Shown here piece after piece: positions 20,901 through 29,305 of a stretch of 64,000 nt of DNA. Within the stretch, counting starts at the first letter, position 1; every line of letters starts with the position of its first letter. Made by a program: the position numbers and the translations under genes. The stretch lies in contig JANHCV010000005.1 of assembly GCA_025594325.1 (NCBI GenBank), positions 1,019,501 through 1,083,500 of the forward strand, written 5' to 3'. Under the pieces are notes generated by a model that was given only the letters and a program-made list of their open reading frames with translations, did no database searches and was not told the origin of the DNA. The stretch is from Blastocladiella emersonii ATCC 22665 (taxonomy: Eukaryota > Blastocladiomycota > Blastocladiomycetes > Blastocladiales > Blastocladiaceae).

Positions 20901-22340
20901 TGCCGCTGCGGCGCTCGGGGCGCGACGTTCATTGCGTTGCATCGAGCTACGATTGCTCTCATGGCAGGTGAAGATGGACAAGGGAGCGCCGGCAGAAAGG
21001 TGTGGAGTGAGAGAGAGAGACACGCCGACCTGAGACAGTCGTCGGCGAGTCGGGTCGATCCGGTCCGGTTGGCCCCGATGACGGTCATGGCGACCACGGT
21101 GGGTGACGCCGCCGTCCATCGGGTTCCATGGCCACCGGTGGTGCGGGTGCAACTTGGGATCGAGGACGTGGCCGTGACGAAAAGGAAGACGATCGCGTCG
21201 ATGGCGCGAGCCCAGAATGTTCCTCATGGACATGGATCTGATGCGTCGACATCGATTCGTAAGCATTGTTGGCGGGCGAGCATCATCCATCGCATCAGCA
21301 GCAGCAGCAGCATCGATGCTGGCCAAAGAAAGGTTCGAGTCGATCAGCCTCACCCCCCGCTGCGACGATCCGCCGGCGGGTGCAGAAGCCAGCGGATCAA
21401 CAAGCCCTTGACTCCATCACCGGCACGCGCGCACGCGGTCGAGCATGCACGCGTGCGTGCGAGTCGACACGCCGTCAACAACGGCAGCGAGTGCGGGGTG
21501 GCTCAGTCGTGCACCCGCGCGCGCGATCAGCAGCTGCTCAGTTGCGCGCTCGGCAGCACGTCCGGGTGCGTAGAGCATTTACACAAGGGGAGCGGTCACG
21601 AAGCACTCGAGGAACAAGGCTGTGGCGGAGCTCATCAAACTTGAGACGCGGCCTAGCTTGATCAGCTCACGTGCGGGGGCGGAGACACTCGGGCGGCAGC
21701 GAGAGCGAGCCTTGTGTTGATGCGAGAGTGCGAGCAGGGAGCAGCAGCAGGGCCGCGGCCCCAGGAAGCGTGTGGCGGCGGCACGTTCCCTTGCTTCCCC
21801 GCACTTTGCCGCCGCCAGCTGCCGCCGCCGCCGTGTCCGCCCGGCCGGGCTCGCCCGCACGTTTGCTCGCATGCTCACTTGGGTGCGGCACAGCGCGAAA
21901 TGAGAGACGGAGAGCGGTGACTCGAGGCTGAGCCGGCGTGACTGAGGCGGTTTGCGTGCTCGGGGCGCCCGCGGCCCCGTCTCCCATATTGGCGGGGGTG
22001 CCTAGCACGCTATCCGTGTCATCGATGGCACCAGCCAGCCGGTTTCTTCTTTTCCCGCCCGCCGTGCCTTGCCGCCGCCGCACCCCTGCCTGTGTCGCCC
22101 GCCCCGCCCCGCCCAGCCGGCCCTTCCACCGCTGCCCGGCCGGCACGGCGGCAGCCGCGGGCCCTTCAAAAGGCCCTGGGCCCCCCGCCGCCCACCTCGC
22201 CGTGCCGATCACCACCAACCCGCCGCTGCCTCCCGTCCTCGCCCTCGCCCTCGTCCACCACCACTCCTCGGGACGACGACGACGCACACGCACCACTACC
22301 GCCCGACTTCACCATCATCATCAACCACCCATCACCAACC

Positions 22341-23048
22341 ATGGACCTCTCCTGGTGCCTCGTCTGCGAGAAGCACACCACCGGCGGTGCCTACTGCTCC
22401 GAGGTACATACTACTCTTTGCGATCGGGATCGCCGAGAAGAACCCTCGATCTGACTCGTCTCCTCTCCCTCCCACCTCCCTCCATAGCTCTGCCGCCGCG
22501 TCGACGTCGCCCGCTCGCTGCGCGTCTCCGACACGGGCTGCTCGGGTCGCCACGGCCACGGCCACTACCACGGCGCGACCGCCGCCGCCGCGTCGCCGTC
22601 CATGATGGCCATGTCGCCCGCGACCTCGGCGTCGCCCATGTCGTCGGTCCCCGCGTCGCCGCTCGCCTTCAGCACCGCGGCCGCGTCGCTGCTCGCCGCG
22701 ACCACCGCCTCGGGCTTCCCGTCGCTCTCGGGCCGCCGCATGTCCACGTCGTCGTCGACTTCCTCGGCCGGCTCCAGCCCGTCGTCGTCGCCCGCGTGGA
22801 GCCCCGCGCCCGCCGCCGCCGCGGCCGCTGCCGCCGCGCTGCACTCGATGCCGTCGCTGTCGCTCGGCATGCCCACCATGGCCCTCGGCGGCGCGCCGTC
22901 GTCGTCCTCGCACGCGTCCGCGTCCGCGTCCGCGTCCAATCCGCCCGCGTCGCCCATCACGTCGCTGTTCGGCACCTCGGCCCCGTCGCCCTCGACCTCG
23001 CCGCTGTCCAATCACGGCGCCTTCATCGCCCCGCTGCTCCTCCGCTAA
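22341..23048 (+). CDS. Small Ecl1-like cysteine-motif protein, left-arm copy
   Basis: Exon 1 (22341-22403) encodes MDLSWCLVCEKHTTGGAYCS plus E. An 84-nt intron (22404-22487, GTACAT...CCATAG) leads to exon 2 (22488-23048), which starts LCRRVDVARS; the total is 207 residues. The Cys spacing C-x2-C...YCS-x2-C at the very N-terminus resembles the fungal Ecl1 (life-span regulatory factor) family and similar short zinc-binding proteins. The rest is a low-complexity Ser/Ala/Pro tail with a GHGHYHG His cluster. Ecl1 proteins in fission yeast extend chronological life span and respond to nutrient and zinc stress. Whether that holds here is inference from the N-terminal motif. An identical copy lies at 63,170-63,877. 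The long antisense frames over exon 2 are shadows of GC-rich codons. Confidence 0.65.
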
Positions 23049-25408
23049 GCTGCTGCTGCTGCCGATCGACGACGACAACCCATCCACCATCCTCGACGCG
23101 CAGGTGCGCGCGCGACGGGGGCGCTGCCGACGGGGCGCGTGTCTCGCCTCAGACCCTCGCCTTCCTCCTTGCGTCGCCGCGCGCTCCCTCCCTCCCGCTC
23201 GACTCGACTCTACCCTCGTGTTACTGTCCTAGTCCCCCTCTCTATGTCCGCCCGTGTGCGCTGCCGCTCAACAAAATCGTGTTTTCCCTCGCCCTCTCGC
23301 CGCTTGCGCACGCGCACCGCTCCTCTCTCCCTTCTCCTCGTACCATGTAAATAGATATCATGTACAGATTCCCCACCACCACCGTCTCCTCTCGCCTCAG
23401 TTGCTGCCCTCTTCAGGATCTCGATGGCGGTCACGGCCATCGACCGCGACCCACGACGCGTTCGCGTTTGCAAGTCACAACGCGCGTTGGGGTGAGAGTG
23501 TCTCACGCGGTCGGCGCGGTGGGGTGGGTGGCTCAGACTCGCGGCGGGCAAGTGTCTCACACCCGCGCCGCGCCTGCCGCCGTGGCCGCCAACGCAACCC
23601 GCCGCGGAACACCCGCCGGCGCGCGCGCGCGACACCGTGGCGGGCGCCGAACGACACTCAAACCTTGATGGCGCAGCGCTGACTCCAACTCTCTCCGGAA
23701 CACGCACGCCGCATCGATGGTCTCAGCGCAGCAGTGGCGAGATCGGTGACACACCGACCCGCGGCTGAGCCACCCTCGACGAAATAGAGTCACGCGCTCC
23801 GAGAGGGCCGGCCAGCTCGCTTCTCGTCGTCGTCGTCGTCGTCGGCGGCGGCGTCTTCGCAGCAGTCGCGTCGCCGCGGCGAGAGGCGGGCGGACGATCG
23901 GGCTTGATCACGGCCAACGTGGCAGCTGCTGAAGCATGACGGCGGCTCGGGCTCGCGGCTCCGCGCCCGCGGCGACGCGCCAAACGACATGCAACATGCA
24001 ACATGCTCCGCTGCACGAAGCGGTGCGCACGCGACACGTTTCGTGGACGCGCGCGAGCGCAACGCACCGCTCGCCGCTCGCCGTGGCTGGTGGAATGAGG
24101 TCGGGTCGGCCGGTCGCTGCTCACCACACCCGGTGCGCGCGACGTACTGTACGGCACCACCCGCCCGCCCACTCGCCTTGTTGTTGTTGTTGTTGTTCCT
24201 GCCCTGCGAGTGCCCGTTGTCCGCCATGACTTGCTGCAAACTGCCGCGATCGCGCTTCTTGTGCCTTCCTCACCTCAACCAAACCGCTGCTCGCGCCTCG
24301 AGCTGGCGATACGGAGCGAATGGAACCGCCAAGCCCTTCTTCCTCTGCGATCCTCGCGCTCCACGACTCGCTCACTGGCTCAGCGCATCTGATCCGCATC
24401 TGCGCGGCCCTCTCGACTCGAGGTGGCTGACGTGGGCACGCTCGGCATCGCCCAGAGGGGCCGGTGGTGCACTGAGACGGGCAGCAGAGCTCGGCGGCAC
24501 GGATCGGCATCGGCTGGCTGAGTTTCCTTCCCCCTTGGGTCGCTTCTATCATTCTCGCCGCAGCAAGACACCGTCGCGAGCCGGCTTGGCGGATCCGCTC
24601 CTGCGTGTCTGCGCTTCGGGCATCGCAGCGTTGTTCTTACGAGTGCCGAAGACTGAGGTGCGGACGGGTTAAGGGCTCCTGCCGCTTCGGGACGGATCGA
24701 AGCAGCGGCGCCACCGCCTGCACTGCTGAGCCACAGCGTGACCGTGTCGCCCGCCGAGTCCCAGCTCGAGTCAGTTCGTCAGCTCGACTTCGACATCCCT
24801 GTCTCAAACGGAACTACCGCGTGTGTCAACGTTTCGACCTTGTTCCTGGCTGTGAGGGGAATGTCTTCGGAAAGTGATCAATGCACCTTGTCCAGCGCCG
24901 CACTTGCTTAAACGCCGTACTTCAGCTCCCAGACCGACCGCATTGGATGCTGAACCGTTCGCAACCTGACCACCGCGGAGCCGACCTCCAGTCGGTATCA
25001 AACATGGTCATTGTCCTCCTCAACTGCGACGACCCGGTAACGAGTCCGCTGCTCGACTGCCGGGTAACATCTAGCACATGGATAGGAAACGGGCGCACAT
25101 CACGTTCTCTCGAACCCGTTAGTGATTTTAAGTGGATATAGCCGGCGTCTGTGTTTAATTAACTCGAGTCGTTATAGATGTGTGAAACCCTGAAATGGCC
25201 GTTCGAAGCTTTCCAGGCGCTCTCGGTGAGAGCAAAGACGCGCTGCGCCACGGCGTGACCATGGCGAGCGCTGAGTGGTCGCGGTCCGCACTGCTCATCA
25301 TCTTCGCGTCTCGCATGTCTCGCACTGCGCCTCTCCGTCAGTCGGTCCTGTGCCCCCTTCGTTTGCACTCGCCGAGTCCCCGCCGCATGCGTGTACCGCC
25401 TCCGACCG
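23049..25408. other. Non-coding stretch between the Ecl1-like and glutamine-rich genes (left arm)
   Basis: No gene supported. It contains a (CGT)n run near 23822-23845, a (TTG)n microsatellite at 24178-24197, and the upstream region of the glutamine-rich gene from about 25,240. That upstream region is also found, slightly diverged, before the inner copy. Confidence 0.5.
24178..24197. repeat. Microsatellite (TTG)n, left arm
   Basis: About seven TTG units; the mirror copy lies at 62021-62040. Confidence 0.85.
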
Positions 25409-25415
25409 TATAAAT
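25409..25415 (+). promoter_or_regulatory. TATA box of outer glutamine-rich gene (left)
   Basis: TATAAAT exactly 95 bp before the ATG at 25504. The same element at the same distance precedes the other three copies, within a conserved upstream block. Confidence 0.75.
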
Positions 25416-25503
25416 CCGGGCCGTTCCCCGCTCTCCCCACCTCTTGCTCAACACGCTTGCATACCTTGCTCACGTACCCGACGAATCTCCCTACTATCGA
25501 AGA

Positions 25504-26685
25504 ATGGGTCGCACTCAGCTCCACTCTGCCCAGCGCCAGGCCGTGCACCAGCACCAGGCCCAGGCCGCCAACGCCAAGTCCGCCACCGCGAACGACAACA
25601 ACAACGCGCCCACCGCGAACAACAACAACAACGCGCCCGCCGCGAAGCAGCAGCAGCAGCAGGCCCGTGCCCAGTCGCCGCAGCTCAAGCAGGCTGCTCC
25701 TGCCGCCGCTCAGCAGCAGCAGAAGCAGGCCCCGCAGCAGGCCCGCGCGCAGCCGGCTCAGCCCAAGCAGGCCGCCGTTCAGCAGCAGCAGGCTCGCGCG
25801 CAGTCGCCCCAGCTCAAGCAGCAGCAGCAGCAGGCCTTGGTCGCCGCCGCTCCCCAGAAGCAACAGCAGGCCCGTACCCAGTCCGCGGCCGCCGCCGCGC
25901 AGGTGTACCGCGCCACGCCCGTCCGCGAGCATCCCGACGACGCGTTCCTCTCGGGCGCGTGGATGTTTGACGAGGCCCGCATTCCGCAGTGGATGGCGCC
26001 ACAGCTTCCGAAACAGCAGCAGGCCCGCGCCGCTCAACCCACCGTTGCTGTTCGCGCCCAGTCGCCTCAGCAGCAGAAGCAGCAGCTCAAGCAGGCCGCT
26101 CCCGCTCCCGCTCCCGCTGCCGCCGCCACGCCCGCGAAGCAGCAGCAGGCCGCCCGCGCACAGCCGCAGCAGCAGGCCCAGCTCCCGCGCAACGCCGCTG
26201 CCGTGATCCCCGTTGGCGCTGTCCGCGCCAAGAACGCGTCGGCCGACGACGCCTTCTTCTCGGGCTCGTGGCTCTTTGACTCGGCCGCCGCGCCGCAGTG
26301 GCTCCAGTCGCAGCTGCCCGCGCCCAAGGCGCAGCAGGCGCAGCAGGCGCAGCAGGCGCAGCAGGCGCAGCAGGCGCAGCAGGCGCAGCAGGCGCAGCAG
26401 GCGCAGCAGGCGCAGCAGGCGCAGCAGGCGCAGCAGGCGCAGCAGGCGCAGCAGGCGCAGCAGGCGCAGCAGCAGCAGCTCAAGCAGCAGGCCGCCGCTC
26501 CTCGCGCGCAGCCGGCTCAGATCAAGCAGGCTGCCGCCCCGACTCAGCAGCAGCAGCAGGCGCGCGCTCAGTCGCCGCAGCTCAAGCAGGCCGCCCCTGC
26601 TCCGCAGCAGCAGAAGCAGCCGTCTCAGAAGCAGCAGGACCAGCGCCGCCCGCATTCGCCGACCCGCGGCAACAAGCGTGGGTAG
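25504..26685 (+). CDS. Glutamine-rich prion-like protein with duplicated DDAF/PQW motif, outer left copy (copy 1)
   Basis: Single-exon, 393 residues, about one third Gln, with Ala, Pro and short Asn runs. Two related segments break the low complexity: DDAFLSGAWMFDEARIPQWM and DDAFFSGSWLFDSAAAPQWL, followed by APQLP and QSQLP. The pattern is D-D-A-F-x-S-G-[AS]-W-[LM]-F-D, then P-Q-W-[LM] and Q-L-P. I do not recognise this motif from any family. Between the second motif and the basic tail (SPTRGNKRG) lie 16 AQQ units coded by a 9-bp GCGCAGCAG repeat. No signal peptide or membrane segment is visible. Composition suggests a disordered, aggregation-prone protein, with the aromatic motifs as sticky sites (inference). 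The ATG at 25504 is the first after the TATA box and is conserved in all four copies. An AATAAA lies 77 bp after the stop. The central part is identical to copy 2, the C-terminus to copy 4. Confidence 0.82.
   Translation: MGRTQLHSAQRQAVHQHQAQAANAKSATANDNNNAPTANNNNNAPAAKQQQQQARAQSPQLKQAAPAAAQQQQKQAPQQARAQPAQPKQAAVQQQQARAQSPQLKQQQQQALVAAAPQKQQQARTQSAAAAAQVYRATPVREHPDDAFLSGAWMFDEARIPQWMAPQLPKQQQARAAQPTVAVRAQSPQQQKQQLKQAAPAPAPAAAATPAKQQQAARAQPQQQAQLPRNAAAVIPVGAVRAKNASADDAFFSGSWLFDSAAAPQWLQSQLPAPKAQQAQQAQQAQQAQQAQQAQQAQQAQQAQQAQQAQQAQQAQQAQQAQQQQLKQQAAAPRAQPAQIKQAAAPTQQQQQARAQSPQLKQAAPAPQQQKQPSQKQQDQRRPHSPTRGNKRG
26329..26472 (+). repeat. 9-bp coding minisatellite (GCGCAGCAG), 16 units
   Basis: Sixteen near-perfect units encode Ala-Gln-Gln in copy 1. 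Copies 2 and 3 have four units and copy 4 has none (TQQ only). This tract contributes much of the 240-bp length difference between the arms. Confidence 0.92.
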
Positions 26686-26761
26686 CGGCCTCGACGCGTA
26701 ACGATACCCTTGGCACGCATCGCGAGGAGCGAAATCGGCTCTCCATGATACTTGTGCGATC

Positions 26762-26767
26762 AATAAA
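26762..26767 (+). terminator. Polyadenylation-signal-like AATAAA (copy 1)
   Basis: AATAAA 77 bp after the stop codon of the outer glutamine-rich gene, in a T-rich setting; mirror at 59691-59696. Confidence 0.4.
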
Positions 26768-28046
26768 CGCTTTCTTCTTCATTTCATGTACAAAAGCATT
26801 GGTGGACGCGTCAGAGATCGCCGCCAAGTTTGTTCGAGCGGGACGCGTGCGCGTTTCGGCCGGCCGACGGAGAGGCGCTTGTACGCGCGAGGCCTTGATG
26901 CAGCCAGAGTCACCGTCGCCGTGCGCTTCTTTCGCCGTATCTACTCGTTCATTGGATTCATGGCAAGTAGTGGTGGTGGAGGACGGTGACAGGAGTGGTG
27001 AGGGCGGCCGACGATGGCTCGCCCTTGAACCGGTTGCGCCTTTGTTCGCGGGCAGGCTCGCGGGCAGACGTCTTCGGCTGCCCCAGCGCAATCCTCGAGC
27101 ACACCTTCAGCCTCGCCCTCAACGGCGACCAACCCGTCCGTCGTGAATCTACGCTTCAACGTGCTTCCCGACCTGCGACCTCGCGCGCTCAACAAAGTGG
27201 ACGAGCAGCTCGAAACCCGGCTCGTGCTGCGCGCCGTTGGCGGTGACGCGCTTGTAGTTCACGGTGATGTCGCCCTCGGTGAAACCCCATGCTGCCCGCA
27301 CGGCAACGTTGAAGGGCCGAGAGTCGGCGCTCAGTGCGGTGCCGCTGTTTCCTGCAGCTCACAACGCTTCCATGCGAAGATCCGTGTTCGTTGCATAGAG
27401 TGATGGGCCGCGAATAAGCACAGATGCTGCGAGGATGTTGATCGACGGATGGGAAGGGAGGGAAGCAGCGGCGCCTGGCCTGGCGCAAGTCACGGCAGAT
27501 CGTGTCTCGCGCCGCTCACGTGTTTGTTTGACGCGTCCCTCCGCGCGCGAGACAGGTTTCGGGTACGCCGAGAGAAACGCATGAGGTCCCCTCATGAAGG
27601 CTTTAATGGACAATCAACTCGTTAAAAAATGACCATTAGAAGACAAGGCGGCGCAAAAGGGATGTTCGAAACAGAGGAAGAGGAGGTTGACACCAAGACA
27701 GGATTGGATCCTGTGGCGGCAGACTCCCCCGGCCCTGTTGAGAGCATCACCTTTGGCCGGCTGGCTAAGGCCGGGCCGACATCTAAGCCTGAATACGTGC
27801 TCAAGTACTGCTCGCCGTCGTCGCAACACGAGTACTTGTTAGGCACAACAAAGTTTCAAAGGTGCGAGGACGCGACACACACGCGTGTGTCGCAGCGCGG
27901 TTCAGAACGCGGTAGCGCCCACCGGGCGTATCATCGAAGAGTTCGGATCAACATTGAGCCTCACATGCACGGTTTACAGAGAATCGCGCGTGTATTGAAT
28001 GCAGGTCGTGCAGCGTTGGCAGACACGACCAACCGTTGATCGCCGC
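26768..28046. other. Intergenic DNA with a possible exon relic (left arm)
   Basis: Between the glutamine-rich gene and the end of the aldo/keto reductase gene. The only protein-like stretch is on the minus strand at 27149-27358 (listed separately). A 136-codon plus-strand frame at 27629-28039 has no recognisable feature. Confidence 0.45.
27149..27358 (-). pseudogene. Unidentified exon-like fragment, left arm
   Basis: An open stretch of about 69 codons without ATG, ending in TAG, begins next to a CTGCAG that could be a splice acceptor. It reads like a folded protein (NVAVRAAWGFTEGDITVNYK, then GFELLVHFVERARSQVG), unlike the surrounding low-complexity frames. No upstream exon could be identified and I do not recognise the family. 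It is either the last exon of a decayed gene or chance. Confidence 0.3.
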
Positions 28047-29213
28047 TCAAAAGTTGCCGCGAACCGGGACGGGCAGGTACGGCGCCTCGAGGGCGGCCTT
28101 CTCCTCGGCCGTGAGCGTGATCGAGAGCGCGGCGACCGCGTCCTCGAGGTACGCGACCTTGTTGATGCCAACGATCGGCGCCGTGATCTCGGGCTTGGCG
28201 AGGACCCACGCGAGCGCGACCTGCGATGCCGGAACGCCGCGCGCCGCGGCCACCTTGCGCAGCGCCGCGATGCTACGGTCGTCGGTCGCCGCCACAATCG
28301 CCTTGGCGCGGTCCTCGTTCGACAGCTCGGCCGCCTCGACCGTCTCACCCGAGCCGCCGTCCGCCAAAGAGGACGACTCGGTCAGGTGGATCACGTTGCG
28401 CAGCGTGTCAGTCTGCGCGCGCAGCGAGGTCGTCGACTTGCCCTTGTCCGAGAGCAGGCCGCCAGCGAGCGGCGACCACGGGATCACGCCGACGCCCATG
28501 TCGCGGCACAGCGGCAGCATCTCGCGCTCCTCCTCGCGGTACGCCAGGTTGACGAGGTTCTGCATGCTGACAAATTGCGTCCACCCGTTGCGCTCGGCCA
28601 CGGCCTGCGCCTTGGCAAACTGCCACGCGTACATGGAGCTCGCGCCAATGTAGCGGACCTTGCCGGCCTTGACGAGGTCGTGCAGCGCGCCCATGGTCTC
28701 CTCGATGGGCGTGTTGTAGTCCCAGCGGTGGATCTGGTACAGGTCAATGTAGTCGGTGCCGAGGCGCGCGAGCGAGGCCTCGACCGCCTCGAAAATGTAC
28801 TTGCGCGAGAGGCCGCGCTTGTTGGCCATGGCGTACGCGGGCAGCGACGCGAGCGCCGGCTGGTCGGTCGGCGTGTCGCCGACCTGGAAGAAGACCTTGG
28901 TCGCAATCACAATCTCGGACCGCTTGATGTCGCCGTTCTCGCGCATGAACTGGCCAAGGAGGCGCTCCGACATGCCCGAGGAGTAGACGTCGGCCGTATC
29001 GAAGAAGTTGATGCCGTGGTCCCACGCGGCGCGCAGGAGCGGCAGGGCCTTGTCGGCGTCGAGGACCCACTTTTCCCAGTCGGACGAGCCGTACGACATC
29101 ATGCCGACGCAGATGCGCGAGACCTGGAGGCCGGTCTTGCCGAGGCGGGCGTAGTGCATCTTGTGCGCGTTCGGGCGGTCGGTGGCGGTCGCAGCGGTGG
29201 TAGTGGTCGACAT
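28047..29213 (-). CDS. Aldo/keto reductase, left-arm copy
   Basis: Intronless, 388 residues, an NADPH-dependent (beta/alpha)8-barrel oxidoreductase of carbonyl compounds, probably cytosolic. Family motifs are clear: RLGKTGLQVSRICVGMMSYG at the start; NFFDTADVYSSG with the catalytic Asp and Tyr; the Lys of IVIATK; the His of LYQIHRWDYN; and SMQNLVNL and VIPWSPLAGGLL for cofactor binding. The C-terminal IVGINKVAYLEDAVAAL segment also fits. The tetrad Asp/Tyr/Lys/His is complete. The overall pattern fits the fungal AAD / YajO-like group (aryl-alcohol-dehydrogenase type), though the substrate cannot be read from sequence. A TATAAG lies about 90 bp upstream. An identical copy is at 57,245-58,411, so the palindrome doubles the dose of this gene. 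The long plus-strand frame over it is a shadow. Confidence 0.93.
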   Translation of the reverse strand: MSTTTTAATATDRPNAHKMHYARLGKTGLQVSRICVGMMSYGSSDWEKWVLDADKALPLLRAAWDHGINFFDTADVYSSGMSERLLGQFMRENGDIKRSEIVIATKVFFQVGDTPTDQPALASLPAYAMANKRGLSRKYIFEAVEASLARLGTDYIDLYQIHRWDYNTPIEETMGALHDLVKAGKVRYIGASSMYAWQFAKAQAVAERNGWTQFVSMQNLVNLAYREEEREMLPLCRDMGVGVIPWSPLAGGLLSDKGKSTTSLRAQTDTLRNVIHLTESSSLADGGSGETVEAAELSNEDRAKAIVAATDDRSIAALRKVAAARGVPASQVALAWVLAKPEITAPIVGINKVAYLEDAVAALSITLTAEEKAALEAPYLPVPVRGNF

Positions 29214-29299
29214 GCTGGTGATGTGGTTTTGGGAGTGGCGGTTGCTGGGTGCGTTGGACTGTGTGTCTTGGGAGAGAGCGCTGCGACCGACCGACCCTT

Positions 29300-29305
29300 C
29301 TTATA
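29300..29305 (-). promoter_or_regulatory. TATA-like element of the aldo/keto reductase (left)
   Basis: TATAAG on the minus strand, about 87 bp before the start codon; mirror at 57153-57158. Confidence 0.5.

Larger units (their letters stand above)
16995..22340. other. Gene-poor region of about 5.3 kb
   Basis: No frame here shows protein-family features, conserved splice patterns or a tRNA. Small ORFs on both strands look like GC-rich noise. Minor structures are the short hairpin at 17101-17133 and the CGACG pentamer repeat at 17903-17937, listed separately. From 22,218 onward the sequence is already part of the left palindrome arm. The stretch just before 22,341 is the upstream region of the Ecl1-like gene. 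Confidence 0.5.

Noticed and set aside
16995-22340. Subtelomere or telomere next to the palindrome
   Set aside because: No telomere-type short repeats seen, and the palindrome continues beyond the window.
21938-23350. 470-codon plus ORF spanning the Ecl1-like gene region
   Set aside because: Pro/Arg-rich chance frame; the spliced 207-residue reading has a conserved N-terminal motif and proper splice sites.
25159-26763. 534-codon Leu/Arg/Gly-rich minus-strand ORF over the glutamine-rich gene (similar frames over the other three copies)
   Set aside because: It is the antisense of CAG/GCG codon repeats; its own composition is simple sequence, while the plus frame has a TATA box, a conserved start and the conserved motif.
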